Assembly: GCA_045133615.1 (NCBI GenBank)
Contig: JBGUUQ010000025.1
Span: 3,314 to 67,313 of the forward strand
Length of the DNA: 64,000 nt
Reading direction: 5' to 3'
Source: M3 sp045133615
GTDB taxonomy: Bacteria > Bacteroidota > Bacteroidia > Bacteroidales > Muribaculaceae
The position numbers and the translations under genes were made by a program. Below are positions 63,916 to 64,000 of the stretch, in pieces (position 1 is the stretch's first letter; each line of letters begins with the position of its first letter). The notes under the pieces were generated by a model, which had not been told where the DNA came from, made no database searches, and saw only the letters and a program-made list of their open reading frames with translations.

Positions 63916-64000
63916 GGAGAGGTGGGTGAGTGGCTGAAACCACCAGTTTGCTAAACTGACGTAGGAGTAATCCTACCACGAGTTCGAATCTCGTCCTCTC
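63916..64000 (+). tRNA. tRNA-Ser (anticodon GCT), 3' end cut by the window
   Basis: The acceptor strand GGAGAGG (63916-63922) pairs with CCTCTC at the window end. The anticodon arm reads CAGT-TTGCTAA-ACTG with GCT at 63950-63952. A long variable arm (GTAGGAGTAATCCTAC) marks a class II tRNA, as expected for serine, and the T-arm GAGTTCGAATCTC is complete. One or a few bases lie past 64000. Confidence 0.93.

Overview
The window looks like chromosome of a gut-type Bacteroidales bacterium, most likely a Muribaculaceae-like lineage (the family is inferred). The evidence is promoters of the Bacteroidetes form (TTG, 19-20 bp, TAnnTTTG) before many genes, no clear Shine-Dalgarno sequences, a type IX secretion tail, a TonB-dependent receptor with a carboxypeptidase-regulatory domain, BspA-like repeats, and families typical of Bacteroidales (DUF6377, DUF4876, DUF6850, DUF4857).

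Layout. 1-3008: the 3' part of a class A penicillin-binding protein and a convergent PHP-type tyrosine phosphatase. 3276-12205: a large secreted SGNH-domain protein, a membrane-anchored DUF6377 regulator, and a GDPD lipoprotein/phosphate-porin pair. 12283-14270: a small HTH-like gene divergent from a membrane Ser/Thr kinase. 14300-19100: an AT-richer accessory stretch with an MNT/HEPN pair whose HEPN gene is frameshifted, a structured leader or small RNA, a PD-(D/E)XK-like nuclease gene broken by an in-frame stop, and a three-gene unit with a BspA-like protein. 19255-23738: ribBA and an LptF/G-type permease, then divergent sdaA.

23794-34844: a seven-gene minus-strand envelope operon (TonB receptor, DUF4876 lipoprotein, DUF6850 barrel, ABC ATPase, ABC permease, DUF4857 protein, small lipoprotein) with a second DUF6377 regulator directly upstream. 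The two DUF6377 genes occupy the same position relative to an outer-membrane operon, which suggests a repeated regulator-plus-uptake module. 34997-46670: a secreted protein of unknown role, a radical-SAM/DUF4130 DNA-repair pair, an aminotransferase and LolC/E-like permease, rsfS-ftsH, an OMP85-type barrel, TatD, a prenyl synthase and a small lipoprotein. 46680-56180: mutL and four genes of outer-membrane assembly (two parvulin foldases, a foldase-like lipoprotein, OstA/LptA-like) in one operon, then guaB. 56668 to the end: a biotin-dependent carboxyltransferase, a Sua5/YrdC protein, a sugar-phosphate transferase, a ClC channel, a DUF2007 protein, mltG and a tRNA-Ser cut by the window end.

The best leads for undescribed biology are the seven-gene ABC/TonB envelope operon with its palindromic promoter element, the paired DUF6377 modules, a 120-nt RNA with two competing folds at 15270-15388, and two similarly built minus-strand RNA candidates in the gaps at 32914-33100 and 56291-56433. 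No IS element, CRISPR array, rRNA or phage gene was seen. All family names come from reading the translated sequences; no database search was run.
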